A stretch of 64,000 nucleotides of DNA from Enterobacter sp. kpr-6 (GCF_900116015.1 NZ_FOYH01000003.1:186001-250000); one strand, 5' to 3'. Shown: positions 52,951 through 62,780, counted from the stretch's first letter. Notes: generated by a model not told the origin, from the letters alone. Made by a program: numbers and translations.

Positions 52951-53808
52951 ATGGGAAACGGATGGCATGAATGGCCGCTGGTGCTTTTTACCGTGCTCGG
53001 TCAGTGTGTAGCGGGCGGTCTTATCGTCACCGGTCTCGGCTGGATGGCAGCGTCCGGCAAGACGGCAGATCGCACCCGGATTATCCGCAGTATGTTTTTT
53101 CTGTGGGTGCTGATGGGCATCGGCTTTGCCGCGTCGATGATGCACCTGGGCTCGCCACTGCGCGCCTTTAACTCGCTCAACCGCATCGGCAGTTCGGCAC
53201 TCAGCAATGAGATCGCCGCCGGTTCGCTGTTTTTCGCCGTTGGCGGCTTCTGGTGGCTGCTCGCCGTGCTCGGCAAAATGCCGGAAACCCTCGGCAGGAT
53301 CTGGCTTATCGCGAGCATGGTGCTGGGCGTGGTGTTTGTTTACGCCATGAGCCGGGTCTATCAGATTGAGACGGTACCGACCTGGCATAACGGCTACACC
53401 ACCGCCGCGTTCTTTTTGACCCTGCTGATCGGCGGGCCGCTGCTTGGTGCTCTGCTTTTGCGCCTGTCCCGCACGCCGTTTAACGGCGCGACATTTGCCA
53501 CCATCAGCGGTCTGGCGCTGCTGGCGACGGTTGTGGTGATCGTGCAGCAAAGCGTCAGCCTGGCGTCGGTCGCCAGTTCCGTGACGCAGGCAAGCGCGCT
53601 GATCCCGGATTACGCCGCCATGCAAACCTGGCGCATTGTGCTGCTGGTGGTCGGGCTGGCGTTCTGGGTTTACCCGCTGCTGCGCCGTCGTCAGCCTCAT
53701 ACCTTTAGCCTGGCGCTGGGACTGCTGCTGGTGCTGGCGGGTGAGATCGTGGGCCGGGGTCTGTTCTACGGTTTACATATGACGGTTGGCGTGGCCGTGG
53801 CAGGTTAA
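52951..53808 (+). CDS. ynfH: membrane anchor subunit YnfH (DmsC family)
   Basis: A 285-residue integral membrane protein with eight predicted helices that anchors the reductase and oxidises menaquinol. The N-terminal MGNGWHEWPLVLFTVLGQ and SSALSNEIAAGSLFFAVGGF match the DmsC family. It begins one base after the ynfG stop (AGGAGGTGTGAG ATG) and dmsD follows closely. Confidence 0.92.
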   Translation: MGNGWHEWPLVLFTVLGQCVAGGLIVTGLGWMAASGKTADRTRIIRSMFFLWVLMGIGFAASMMHLGSPLRAFNSLNRIGSSALSNEIAAGSLFFAVGGFWWLLAVLGKMPETLGRIWLIASMVLGVVFVYAMSRVYQIETVPTWHNGYTTAAFFLTLLIGGPLLGALLLRLSRTPFNGATFATISGLALLATVVVIVQQSVSLASVASSVTQASALIPDYAAMQTWRIVLLVVGLAFWVYPLLRRRQPHTFSLALGLLLVLAGEIVGRGLFYGLHMTVGVAVAG

Positions 53809-53820
53809 GGAGTGAGTAAG

Positions 53821-54432
53821 ATGAATGATGAACAACGTGACACGTTTGCCGTAACCGCCCGCGTGCTGGGCGCGCTGTTTTACTATCCGCCGCAGAGTGA
53901 ACAGGCTGCCCCGCTGGTCGCCGCACTGCAAACTCCGGACTGGCAGATGCAGTGGCCGCTGGCACCGGAGGTGCTGCAACCGCTGGCGGAGGCATTCGCA
54001 GACGGCAGCGATGAGCCGCTCTCAGACGCCTGGCAGCGGCTGTTTATCGGCCCGTGGGCGCTGCCTGCACCGCCCTGGGGTTCGGTCTGGCTGGATCGGG
54101 AAAGCGTGCTGTTTGGCGATTCAACCCTCGCCCTGCGCCAGTGGATGCGGGAGAACAGCATTGTGTTTGAAACCGGGCAGAACGAACCGGAAGATCATTT
54201 CGGCACGCTGCTGATGTTAACCGCCTGGCTGATGGAGCAGTCGCGTTATCGGGAGTGCGAGCAACTGCTGGCCTGGCATCTGCTGCCGTGGGCAGGACGC
54301 TTCTTAACAGTGTTTAACGAAAACGCCGGGCATCCGTTTTACCGCGCGCTGGGTGAATTAACCCGCCTGACTCTGGCTCGGTGGCAAAGCATACTGCTGA
54401 TCCCGGTGGCCGAAAAACCGCTGTTTAAATAA
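53821..54432 (+). CDS. dmsD: Tat proofreading chaperone DmsD
   Basis: A 203-residue TorD/DmsD-family cytoplasmic chaperone that binds the Tat signal of the catalytic subunit during cofactor insertion. The conserved WALPAPPWGSVWLDRESVLFGDSTLALRQWM, the NEPEDHFGTLL hot pocket and LAWHLLPWAGRFL are clear. AAGGAG lies eight bases before the ATG at 53821, making the GTG at 53812 unlikely. The operon order is as in E. coli, but clcB does not follow. Confidence 0.94.
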   Translation: MNDEQRDTFAVTARVLGALFYYPPQSEQAAPLVAALQTPDWQMQWPLAPEVLQPLAEAFADGSDEPLSDAWQRLFIGPWALPAPPWGSVWLDRESVLFGDSTLALRQWMRENSIVFETGQNEPEDHFGTLLMLTAWLMEQSRYRECEQLLAWHLLPWAGRFLTVFNENAGHPFYRALGELTRLTLARWQSILLIPVAEKPLFK

Positions 54433-54445
54433 TCTCCAGCCTCCC

Positions 54446-54475
54446 GCCGCACAGCCACACCTGTGCGGCGTTTTT
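54446..54475 (+). terminator. terminator of the reductase operon
   Basis: A 9-bp perfect stem (GCCGCACAG / CTGTGCGGC) with a six-base loop is followed by GTTTTTA. The remaining 266 bp to the next gene hold the OsmU promoter region; CTATAGCTCAG at about 54656 could be a stationary-phase -10 element, but this is weak. Confidence 0.9.
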
Positions 54476-54741
54476 ACATAAATCCCTCAGAAATCCTTAT
54501 CTTAAACTGTGACAACGTCACTTTACGTCAGCGTTTTTAAGACTATTCCCGGCTTCCTGCATCAGGCGTTACGGCCCAAGGCATCATGGCGATTATCTGA
54601 TAACGCGCGCGGGTAAAAACCCGTGGCGTTTGTGGAATCCTTGCCGGGCCCTTGCTATAGCTCAGTGACCCTGCCGCTACATGGCATAACAACACGCAAC
54701 GTTTTGTTGCAATAACACATGCATCCAGGGAGACACACAGC

Positions 54742-55449
54742 ATGACATCCCCCCTTATCCGCGCACTGTTATTTATCAGTGCGCTCGTTACGGTACTCGC
54801 TTTACTCGCCTGGGGTATTGGCCCTGAGACGATAAAAGCGCGCCAGGTCGACCTGATCTATCTCGGTCAACAGCACATGATGCTGGTATTTAGCTCGATG
54901 TTTTTCGCCCTGCTCGTTGGGATCCCCAGTGGGATCGCGCTCAGCCGTCCGGCGCTTCGCGGCGTGGCGGAATACGTGATGCAGATCTTTAACGTCGGAA
55001 ACACGTTGCCGCCGCTGGCAGTGCTGGCGCTGGCAATGGTGATTTTCGGCATTGGCGATGTACCGGCAATTATCGCGCTGTTCCTCGCCTCGCTGCTGCC
55101 GATTGTGCGTAACACCTACGCGGGCCTCTGTTCGCTCTCGCCTGCACTGCTGGAAGCGGCAAACGGCATCGGCATGACCAAATGGCAGCGTCTGCGCCAG
55201 GTGGAACTGCCTAACGCGTGGCCGGTGATGCTCTCCGGCATCCGCATCGCCACGGCGATCAACGTGGGTACCGCGCCGCTGGCGTTCCTGATTGGTGCCA
55301 GTAGCTACGGCGAACTGATTTTCCCCGGCATTTATCTCAATGATTTCCCGACGCTGATTCTGGGTGCGACGGCGACAGCGCTGTTTGCGCTGATTCTGGA
55401 TACGTTACTTGCCGCCCTCGGACGGGTGCTGAGTCCGCACACCGCCTGA
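54742..55449 (+). CDS. osmY: OsmU osmoprotectant ABC transporter permease OsmY
   Basis: A 235-residue permease of the OpuB/ProW type with five or six helices; the coupling motif EAANGIGMTKWQRLRQVELPNAWPV faces the ATPase. It is the first of four co-directional genes (permease, binding protein, permease, ATPase), the layout of the Salmonella OsmU system for glycine betaine and choline-O-sulfate; the letters are assigned from that remembered order. AGGGAG precedes the ATG at 54742. Confidence 0.85.
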   Translation: MTSPLIRALLFISALVTVLALLAWGIGPETIKARQVDLIYLGQQHMMLVFSSMFFALLVGIPSGIALSRPALRGVAEYVMQIFNVGNTLPPLAVLALAMVIFGIGDVPAIIALFLASLLPIVRNTYAGLCSLSPALLEAANGIGMTKWQRLRQVELPNAWPVMLSGIRIATAINVGTAPLAFLIGASSYGELIFPGIYLNDFPTLILGATATALFALILDTLLAALGRVLSPHTA

Positions 55450-55467
55450 TAAGAAAAGGAATCGATA

Positions 55468-56370
55468 ATGAAAGGGTTATGTAAACTCGCGGCGGTCGTT
55501 GTCACCGCCACCTTACTGGCAGGCCAGGCGTATGCCGCGCCGCTAGTCTTCGCCACCAAAGGCTTTACCGAACAGCATATTTTGTCAGCCATGACGGTGC
55601 AGTATCTGCGTAAGAAAGGTTTTGAGGTTGAGCCGCGAACCAATATCGCGGCGGTGATTTCCCGTAATGCGATGGTCAACAAACAGATTGATATGACCTG
55701 GGAGTACACCGGGACCTCACTGATTATCTACAACAAAATTAATAAACGCATGTCGCCGGAAGAGTCGTACGAGACGGTGAAGCGGCTGGATGCGAAGCTC
55801 GGTCTGGTGTGGCTGAAACCCGCCGATATGAACAATACCTATGCCTTTGCGATGCAGCGCAAACGTGCGGAGGCGGAGAATATCCGCACCGTGTCGGACA
55901 TGGTGGCGCGCATTGAGCATATCCGTAAAACCGACCCGGACAACAACTGGCGTCTGGGGCTGGATCTGGAGTTTTCCGGGCGTAGCGACGGGATGAAACC
56001 GTTGCGGAAAGCCTACAACATGGAACTCGACCGCCCGCAAATCCGCCAGATGGACCCCGGCCTCGTCTATAACGCCACCCGCGACGGCTTCGTTGACGCC
56101 GGGCTGGTCTACTCCACCGACGGTCGCGTGAAAGGGTTCGATCTGAAAGTGCTGGAAGATGATAAGGGCTTTTTCCCCAGCTACGCGGTGACGCCGGTGG
56201 TGCGCAAAGAGGCGCTGGAGGCCAATCCAGGTCTGGAAGAGGCGATGAACACCCTCTCCGCTCAACTGGATAACGACGCCATTACCACGCTTAACGCGAA
56301 GGTGGATATCGATCACCAGTCGCCGCAGCAGGTCGCCCGCGACTTCCTGCGCGAAAAAGGCCTGCTGTAA
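55468..56370 (+). CDS. osmX: OsmU osmoprotectant-binding protein OsmX
   Basis: A 300-residue periplasmic binding protein of the OpuAC/ProX class. The signal peptide is about residues 1-23 (cleavage after QAYA); the mature start [23 protein letters not shown] and [16 protein letters not shown] are typical of the family. It supplies quaternary-ammonium osmolytes to the permeases. AAAAGGAATCGATA precedes the ATG, 18 bp after osmY. Confidence 0.88.
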   Translation: MKGLCKLAAVVVTATLLAGQAYAAPLVFATKGFTEQHILSAMTVQYLRKKGFEVEPRTNIAAVISRNAMVNKQIDMTWEYTGTSLIIYNKINKRMSPEESYETVKRLDAKLGLVWLKPADMNNTYAFAMQRKRAEAENIRTVSDMVARIEHIRKTDPDNNWRLGLDLEFSGRSDGMKPLRKAYNMELDRPQIRQMDPGLVYNATRDGFVDAGLVYSTDGRVKGFDLKVLEDDKGFFPSYAVTPVVRKEALEANPGLEEAMNTLSAQLDNDAITTLNAKVDIDHQSPQQVARDFLREKGLL

Positions 56371-56379
56371 GGAGCGCCC

Positions 56380-57027
56380 ATGGATACGATTCATTACATG
56401 ATGGACAACGGGGGCTATCTGATGAGCCTCACCCTGCAACACCTGTGGCTGGTTCTGCTGGCGGTCGGGCTGGCGATTGTGATCGGCGTGCCGCTCGGGA
56501 TCATGATTGTGCGCGTTAAATGGCTGGCGACACCGGTGCTGGGCATCGCCACCATTATGCTGACCATCCCGTCAATCGCGCTGTTTGGCCTGATGATCCC
56601 GCTGTTTTCGCTGATCGGTCAGGGTATTGGCGCGCTGCCTGCCATTACGGCGGTGTTTCTGTACTCGCTGCTGCCGATTGTGCGTAACACCCACACCGCC
56701 CTCGACAGCCTGCCTCCCGGCCTGCGTGAAGCCGGACGCGGGATCGGCATGACCTTCTGGCAACGGCTGCGCTGGGTGGAAATCCCGATGGCGCTGCCGG
56801 TGATTTTTGGCGGCATCCGTACCGCCGTGGTGATGAACATCGGCGTGATGGCAATCGCGGCGGTCATCGGCGCGGGTGGTCTTGGCCTGCTGTTGCTCAA
56901 CGGCATTGGCGGGAGTGATATCCGCATGTTGATTGCCGGTGCCCTGTTGATTTGTTTACTGGCTATTGTGCTTGACTGGCTGCTGCATCGTCTGCAGACC
57001 GTGCTGACACCGAAAGGAATACGATAA
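56380..57027 (+). CDS. osmW: OsmU osmoprotectant ABC transporter permease OsmW
   Basis: A 215-residue second permease, about six helices, with the coupling motif EAGRGIGMTFWQRLRWVEIPMALPVI. It is related to OsmY, as the two form a heterodimeric channel. AAGGAG precedes the ATG at 56380, and the stop overlaps osmV by one base (ATAATGA). Confidence 0.86.
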   Translation: MDTIHYMMDNGGYLMSLTLQHLWLVLLAVGLAIVIGVPLGIMIVRVKWLATPVLGIATIMLTIPSIALFGLMIPLFSLIGQGIGALPAITAVFLYSLLPIVRNTHTALDSLPPGLREAGRGIGMTFWQRLRWVEIPMALPVIFGGIRTAVVMNIGVMAIAAVIGAGGLGLLLLNGIGGSDIRMLIAGALLICLLAIVLDWLLHRLQTVLTPKGIR

Positions 57028-58175
57028 TGATAAAACTAGAAAACCTGACCAAAGCGTTCACACAGAAAAATGGCCAGACCTTCAAGGCGGTCGATAACGT
57101 TAACCTGAACGTGCCGGAAGGCGAAATGTGCGTGCTGCTCGGGCCGTCCGGCTGCGGGAAAACCACTACGCTGAAAATGGTCAACCGCCTGATTGCACCC
57201 AGCGACGGCAAGATTTTCATTAACGGCGAAGACACCAGCGGAATGGATACCGTGACGTTACGCCGTAACATTGGCTACGTGATCCAGCAAATCGGTCTGT
57301 TCCCCAATATGACGATTGAAGAGAACATCACCGTGGTGCCACGGATGCTCGGCTGGGACAAAGCCCGCTATAAAAGCCGTGCGGAAGAATTGATGGATAT
57401 GGTGGCGATGGACCCGAAAAAATTCCTTAACCGCTACCCGCGCGAGATGTCCGGCGGCCAGCAACAGCGTATCGGGGTGATTCGCGCGCTGGCAGCGGAT
57501 CCGCCGGTACTGCTGATGGATGAACCTTTCGGCGCGGTTGACCCGATTAACCGTGAAGTGATCCAGACGCAGTTCCTGGAGATGCAGCGCAAGCTGAAGA
57601 AGACGGTGATGCTGGTCAGCCACGATATTGATGAGGCGCTAAAACTTGGCGATCGCATTGCGGTCTTCCGCCAGGGGCGCATTGTGCAGTGCGCCAGCCC
57701 CGACGAACTGCTGGCGAAACCGGCGAATGAGTTTGTGGGATCGTTTGTGGGCCAGGACCGCACGCTGAAACGCCTGCTGCTGGTGTCAGCGGGTGATGTG
57801 ACCGATCAGCAGCCGACGCTGACGGTGCGTAAAGCCACCCCGCTGCCGGAGGCGTTCGCCATTATGGACGATAACGATATTCGCGCGATTACGGTGGTGG
57901 ATGACGACGGCAAACCGCTCGGCTTTGTGAAACGCCGTGAAGCGCGTAACGCCACGGGCGCGTGCGCCGATATGCTGCACCCGTTCCGGGTGACCGGTAA
58001 GGCGGAAGATAACCTGCGCGTGGTGCTGTCGAAACTCTATGAAAGTAATACCAGCTGGATGCCGATTGTCGATGAGGAAGGCCGGTACAGCGGTGAGATT
58101 TCGCAGGATTATATTGCGGATTATTTAAGCTCCGGCAGAACCCGCCGGGCGCTGAATATTATGGCGATGGAGTGA
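57027..58175 (+). CDS. osmV: OsmU osmoprotectant ABC transporter ATPase OsmV
   Basis: A 382-residue ATPase. Walker A GPSGCGKTT is at about residues 36-44, the signature MSGGQQQRIGV at about 145 and Walker B VLLMDEPFGAVDP follows. The C-terminal third (about 255-375) contains two CBS repeats, which in OpuA-type transporters sense ionic strength. It is the last gene before REP-like cluster D. Confidence 0.88.
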   Translation: MIKLENLTKAFTQKNGQTFKAVDNVNLNVPEGEMCVLLGPSGCGKTTTLKMVNRLIAPSDGKIFINGEDTSGMDTVTLRRNIGYVIQQIGLFPNMTIEENITVVPRMLGWDKARYKSRAEELMDMVAMDPKKFLNRYPREMSGGQQQRIGVIRALAADPPVLLMDEPFGAVDPINREVIQTQFLEMQRKLKKTVMLVSHDIDEALKLGDRIAVFRQGRIVQCASPDELLAKPANEFVGSFVGQDRTLKRLLLVSAGDVTDQQPTLTVRKATPLPEAFAIMDDNDIRAITVVDDDGKPLGFVKRREARNATGACADMLHPFRVTGKAEDNLRVVLSKLYESNTSWMPIVDEEGRYSGEISQDYIADYLSSGRTRRALNIMAME

Positions 58176-58181
58176 GGTTTG

Positions 58182-58316
58182 ACCCTCACCCTAACCCTCT
58201 CCCTCAGGGAGAGGGAACAGATCGCGTACAAACTGGATTTTCTCCTCTCCCTTTGAATGCGAGCGTGAGCCCGCCTTTCCCCCTCTCCCTGAGGGAGAGG
58301 GCCGGGGTGAGGGTGA
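58182..58316. repeat. REP-like palindromic repeat cluster D
   Basis: ACCCTCACCCTAACCCTCTC at the left and GAGAGGGCCGGGGTGAGGG at the right bracket further CCCTCTCCC/GGGAGAGGG units. It sits between the convergent osmV and bioD2, ending five bases from the bioD2 stop. Confidence 0.87.
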
Positions 58317-58320
58317 ACCT

Positions 58321-59016
58321 TCAGGCCAGCACCCGATCCGCCGCCAGCGAGCGCGTCAACATCGTCACATCAATGTACTGCGCCAGATCCCGCTGCTCCG
58401 CGCGCGGTAAATACGGCAGTTCACCTATCAACGGGCCAGGAAGTTTGCGGCTTAACACATTAATAATCTCTGCATAATGCGCCAGCCCCGGATTGATGCG
58501 ATTTGCCACCCAGCCGATCAGCGGTAAACCATCGTTAGCGATGGCTTGTGCGGTTAACAGCGCGTGGTTGATACACCCTTCCTGAATCCCTACTACCATC
58601 ACCACCGGCAGTTGTTCCTGCACCACCCACTCAGAGAGCGGACGCAGATCGTTCATCAGACTGCGCCATCCGCCGGTGCCTTCCACCACCACCTGATCCA
58701 CGCGCTCGCACAAATGCGCAAGGCCGTTGGACAGCAGGCTGTAGCTGATCGGGCAACTGTGGGCCACGCTGCTCTCGTCTTCACTTAATGCAATGGGATT
58801 GACCGCCTGATAGGACAGCTCAATGCTGGAGACGCTTTGCAATACCAGCGCATCTTTGTTGCGCAATCCTTCCGGCGTCTCTTTGCTCCCTTTGGCAACT
58901 GGCTTGTAACCTGCCACGCTCCTGCCACTGGCGGCCAGCGCCTGAAGCAATGCGCGCGACACCACTGTTTTGCCAACAGCGGTATCCGTACCTGTAATAA
59001 AGAAACGCTTAAGCAT
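58321..59016 (-). CDS. bioD2: dethiobiotin synthetase paralogue BioD2 (YnfK)
   Basis: A 231-residue ATP-dependent enzyme closing the ureido ring of dethiobiotin. The P-loop GTDTAVGKT is at residues 8-16, KPVAKG at about 37 and the VEGTGGWRSL loop (about 113) matches the BioD metal site. It resembles E. coli YnfK/BioD2, which is active when expressed but not needed for biotin synthesis when bioD1 is present. GGAG six bases upstream fixes the ATG at 59016. The order bioD2-mlc-ynfL-ynfM is as in E. coli. Confidence 0.93.
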   Translation of the reverse strand: MLKRFFITGTDTAVGKTVVSRALLQALAASGRSVAGYKPVAKGSKETPEGLRNKDALVLQSVSSIELSYQAVNPIALSEDESSVAHSCPISYSLLSNGLAHLCERVDQVVVEGTGGWRSLMNDLRPLSEWVVQEQLPVVMVVGIQEGCINHALLTAQAIANDGLPLIGWVANRINPGLAHYAEIINVLSRKLPGPLIGELPYLPRAEQRDLAQYIDVTMLTRSLAADRVLA

Positions 59017-59141
59017 CACCTACTCCACCGTTATGCTTCGGAAATATAAACCTGGTTAATAATTCAGTGGGGGAAGTCTATGTTAAGTCTTACAGGCCGG
59101 GCTTGAGGTAGCGCAATTTTTTGTCCAACAGTGCGAATTTG

Positions 59142-60362
59142 TTAACCCTGCAACAGACGGATGAGCAAAGAGCCGTTATACATCGCGTCCTTCACCAGCG
59201 CCGCGCCCGCCATTGTGCCCTGATTCGAAAACTGCGTGCTCTCCACCACAATATGCCGACTGTAAGCCGGTAAAGATTGCTGGCGGATGCAGTCGCTGAT
59301 GGCAGGGAAAAGGATATCGGCGGCTTTGCTCAGCGGTGAACCGATTAGAATTTTTTGCGGATTGAACAGATTCACCATGATGGCGAGGATGCGTCCGACG
59401 TTCGTGCCGACGCCGGTGATAATGTCTTTTGCCAGTAAATCGCCTTCCTGGGCGGCCTGGCACAAAGATTGCACCGTCAGCGGTTGACCGTGCAGGCGGG
59501 AGCTCATCGACTGGCTCATGCGCTGCTGCGCCAGTTCCAGCACGCTCTCCACGCTGGCGATGGTTTCCAGGCAACCGTGGTTACCGCAGTAACAGAGCTT
59601 GCCGTAAGGATCGACCTGGGTATGGCCGATTTCCACCAGACTGCTGCTGCCCGCATGCAGCAGGCGGCCATCGGTGATCACCCCTGCGCCCACGTTGTGG
59701 TCAATCACCACCTGTATCACGTCGCGCGCGCCGCGTGATGCGCCAAACAGCGCTTCGGCCATGGTCCACGCGCTGATGTCATGCTGGATATACACCGGCA
59801 CGCCAGTATGGGTTTCCAGCGCCTCGCCCAGCGCCATGTCTTTCACATCTTCATAAAACGGCATCCGGTGCACGATACCGTTTTCGGTATCGATAATGCC
59901 CGGCAGGGTAATGGCGATAGCGGTCAACCGCTCCAGCTTCTGCTGATGACGAATAAAGAACTGATCGATATGGGTAATGACGCGGGCAATAAACGGCTGG
60001 TCAGATTCAAGAGGGAGCGCCTGCTGCTCTTTCACCACCAGCTTGCTGCTGAGGTCGCGCAGCGCGAGGTGGATTTCTCCCCGGCTGATGCGCAGCGACA
60101 GGTAGTGCCAGGCTTCGGTTTCGACCACCAGCCCCACCGCAGGGCGGCCACGGCTGCCCGGTTCCTGAATTTCGGTTTCCTGCACCAGATGTGCTTCGAG
60201 CATTTCGCGCACGATTTTGGTGATACTCGCAGGCGCAAGCTGCGCCAGTCGGGAAAGATCGATGCGTGAAACCGGGCCAAGCTGATCAATCAGGCGATAG
60301 ACTGCGCCCGCGTTCGTTTGCTTGATCTGATCAATATGTCCTGGCTGACTATCAGCAACCAC
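59142..60362 (-). CDS. mlc: Mlc glucose-responsive repressor
   Basis: A 406-residue ROK-family repressor of ptsG, ptsHI, manXYZ and malT. The helix-turn-helix lies in SRIDLSRLAQLAPASITKIVREML (about residues 32-55); the ROK zinc site is in HTQVDPYGKLCYCGNHGCLET with three Cys and a His. Unphosphorylated PtsG sequesters it. The start is GTG at 60362, as in E. coli, behind GGGAGTGAGAG. The sequence is nearly identical to E. coli Mlc, so function is secure. Confidence 0.97.
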   Translation of the reverse strand: MVADSQPGHIDQIKQTNAGAVYRLIDQLGPVSRIDLSRLAQLAPASITKIVREMLEAHLVQETEIQEPGSRGRPAVGLVVETEAWHYLSLRISRGEIHLALRDLSSKLVVKEQQALPLESDQPFIARVITHIDQFFIRHQQKLERLTAIAITLPGIIDTENGIVHRMPFYEDVKDMALGEALETHTGVPVYIQHDISAWTMAEALFGASRGARDVIQVVIDHNVGAGVITDGRLLHAGSSSLVEIGHTQVDPYGKLCYCGNHGCLETIASVESVLELAQQRMSQSMSSRLHGQPLTVQSLCQAAQEGDLLAKDIITGVGTNVGRILAIMVNLFNPQKILIGSPLSKAADILFPAISDCIRQQSLPAYSRHIVVESTQFSNQGTMAGAALVKDAMYNGSLLIRLLQG

Positions 60363-60509
60363 CTCTCACTCCCTTTATTTTCGCGCTTCGAAATAAACTG
60401 CAGGCTATGGTGAAGGACTTCAATGTGGGCGTCAAATTTTTGATTAGCCTTGTGATTTGCCGCACATTTTTTCCATATCCACAGTCAATATGTTGATTAA
60501 GTTTTACGC

Positions 60510-61400
60510 TTATCGCGTGGCGAGCAGCTGCTGCTTAAAACGCATCGCGGCACTTCCCTGTTCATGATGCTTCGACCAGACCAGCCACATTTCCGAAATG
60601 GCATCCGGCTGGGCAATCGGCAGCCAGCGCATTTCTTCAAGCTGTACACGACGAAATGAGGCGGGAAGAATCGAAACGCCAAGCCCGGCCGCCACCAGCC
60701 CGATAATGGTCATCGCCTCACCCACTTCCTGGGCAATGGCTGGCTTCAGATCGTAGCGCCGCATCAGCCCCAGGATATCGTCATACAAGCCGGTGCCGAC
60801 GTGGGGATCGAAAAAGACAAACGGCTCGCGCGCCAGCATCTCAAGCGTTACGCAGGGCAGCGCGGCCAGCGGGTGATCGCGGGGGATCATCGCCAGCAAC
60901 GGCTCGCGCAAAATGACTTCCCAGCCCAGGGTGTCGGGCAACTGCGTATTGCGCATCAGCCCCAGATCGAGACTGCCTTCATGCAGCGGGGCGATCTGCT
61001 CGCGGGTATTGATCTCGCGGGTTTGCAGATGCACGTCCGGGTAGCGGCGGCGAAACGCCGAGAGCGTGTCGGATACCGCTTTAATAAAGGGCGCGGAGGA
61101 GGTAAAGCCGATGCGCAACTCCCCCGTCTCGCCCTGATGCAACCGGGCGGCGCGGGCGGCGGCCTCTTCAACCTGGATCAGTATCTGCCGACAATCCGCC
61201 AGAAACTGAGCGCCTGCGGGCGTAAGCGTTACGCTGCGGTTCGTGCGGGCCAACAGGCGCGCGCCCACCTGCTGCTCCAGAATCTGGATCTGCTGGCTTA
61301 GCGGTGGCTGCGAGATATTCAGGCGAGCGGCAGCGTGACCAAAATGCAGCTCTTCAGCGACGGCGATAAAGTAGCGCAGGTGACGCAGTTCAATATTCAT
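60510..61400 (-). CDS. ynfL: LysR-family regulator YnfL
   Basis: A 296-residue LysR regulator with the helix-turn-helix in HFGHAARLNISQPPLSQQIQILEQQVG (about residues 18-44) and a two-lobe effector domain. It has the length and setting of E. coli YnfL, divergent from the exporter ynfM across 119 bp. It likely regulates ynfM; the effector is unknown. Confidence 0.92.
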   Translation of the reverse strand: MNIELRHLRYFIAVAEELHFGHAAARLNISQPPLSQQIQILEQQVGARLLARTNRSVTLTPAGAQFLADCRQILIQVEEAAARAARLHQGETGELRIGFTSSAPFIKAVSDTLSAFRRRYPDVHLQTREINTREQIAPLHEGSLDLGLMRNTQLPDTLGWEVILREPLLAMIPRDHPLAALPCVTLEMLAREPFVFFDPHVGTGLYDDILGLMRRYDLKPAIAQEVGEAMTIIGLVAAGLGVSILPASFRRVQLEEMRWLPIAQPDAISEMWLVWSKHHEQGSAAMRFKQQLLATR

Positions 61401-61519
61401 ATGTTTTATGTATCATTTAAGATTATTAATATATTAGACAGATTATTTACATTTTCCTACCCTGATCCTGAGGTCATATCCGTCGCCTGAATGACGGAGA
61501 ATTAAACAAAGGATTTCCC

Positions 61520-62779
61520 GTGAGCCGTACAACCGTCGCTGACATCGCCCTGACCGACGATGCCGAGGTGCAACCCCTTCCCCATCCGACCCGTTCGAAC
61601 AGCTATATAAAACGCGGTACGCCCCAGTTTATGCGTGTAACGCTGGCACTTTTTTCCGCAGGCCTTGCGACCTTCGCCCTGCTCTACTGCGTCCAGCCGA
61701 TCCTGCCCGTACTTTCTCAGGAGTTTGGCGTCTCACCCGCCAGTAGCAGTATTTCGCTCTCTATCTCCACCGGGATGCTCGCCATCGGCCTGCTGTTTAC
61801 CGGCCCGCTGTCGGACGCCATAGGCCGCAAACCGGTGATGGTTACTGCGCTGCTGCTCGCCGCCTGCTGCACCTTGCTCTCCACGGTGATGACAAGCTGG
61901 CACGGGATTCTGATCATGCGCGCACTGATTGGCCTGTCGCTGAGCGGCGTGGCGGCGGTCGGCATGACTTATCTGAGTGAAGAGATCCACCCCAGTTTTG
62001 TGGCCTTCTCGATGGGACTCTACATCAGCGGGAACTCTATTGGCGGGATGAGCGGTCGCCTGCTCAGCGGCGTGTTTACCGACTTTTTCAACTGGCGCAT
62101 TGCGCTGGCGGTGATCGGCTGTTTTGCGCTGGCCGCAGCGCTGATGTTCTGGAAGATCCTGCCCGCGTCGCGCCATTTTCGCCCGTCGTCGCTGCGCCCG
62201 AAATCGCTGATGATCAACTTCCGCCTGCACTGGCGCGACCGGGGACTGCCGCTGCTCTTTGCCGAAGGGTTCCTGCTGATGGGCGCGTTTGTGACGCTGT
62301 TTAATTACATCGGCTACCGCCTGATGCTGTCGCCGTGGCATCTGAGCCAGGCGGTGGTTGGCCTGCTGTCGGTGGCTTACCTGACCGGTACCTGGAGTTC
62401 ACCGAAAGCGGGCGCGATGACCGCACGGTTCGGGCGCGGGCCGGTGATGATGGTGTCGACCGGCATCATGCTGGCGGGCCTGCTGCTGACGCTGCTCTCG
62501 CCCCTGGCGGTGATCTTCGCGGGCATGCTGCTGTTCTCTGCCGGGTTCTTTGCCGCGCACTCGGTCGCCAGTAGCTGGATTGGTCCCCGCGCTCGCCGCG
62601 CCAAAGGCCAGGCCTCGTCGCTTTATCTTTTTAGCTATTATCTGGGATCGAGTTTCGCGGGTACGCTGGGGGGCGTGTTCTGGCATCAGTATGGCTGGAA
62701 TGGCGTGAGCGGGTTTATTGCGCTTATGTTGCTCGCTGCGCTGCTTGTCGGGCGCTGTTTACATCATCGCTTGCGCTAA
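61520..62779 (+). CDS. ynfM: MFS exporter YnfM
   Basis: A 419-residue twelve-helix major facilitator; the E. coli homologue is linked to arabinose efflux. A hydrophilic leader of about 37 residues precedes helix 1. Motifs GPLSDAIGRKPVM (helix 2-3 loop) and the conserved AAVGMTYLSEEIHP are present. The start is GTG at 61520 behind AAAGGATTTCCC. It ends in a strong terminator; asr, which follows in E. coli, is missing. Confidence 0.93.
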   Translation: MSRTTVADIALTDDAEVQPLPHPTRSNSYIKRGTPQFMRVTLALFSAGLATFALLYCVQPILPVLSQEFGVSPASSSISLSISTGMLAIGLLFTGPLSDAIGRKPVMVTALLLAACCTLLSTVMTSWHGILIMRALIGLSLSGVAAVGMTYLSEEIHPSFVAFSMGLYISGNSIGGMSGRLLSGVFTDFFNWRIALAVIGCFALAAALMFWKILPASRHFRPSSLRPKSLMINFRLHWRDRGLPLLFAEGFLLMGAFVTLFNYIGYRLMLSPWHLSQAVVGLLSVAYLTGTWSSPKAGAMTARFGRGPVMMVSTGIMLAGLLLTLLSPLAVIFAGMLLFSAGFFAAHSVASSWIGPRARRAKGQASSLYLFSYYLGSSFAGTLGGVFWHQYGWNGVSGFIALMLLAALLVGRCLHHRLR

Positions 62780-62780
62780 C

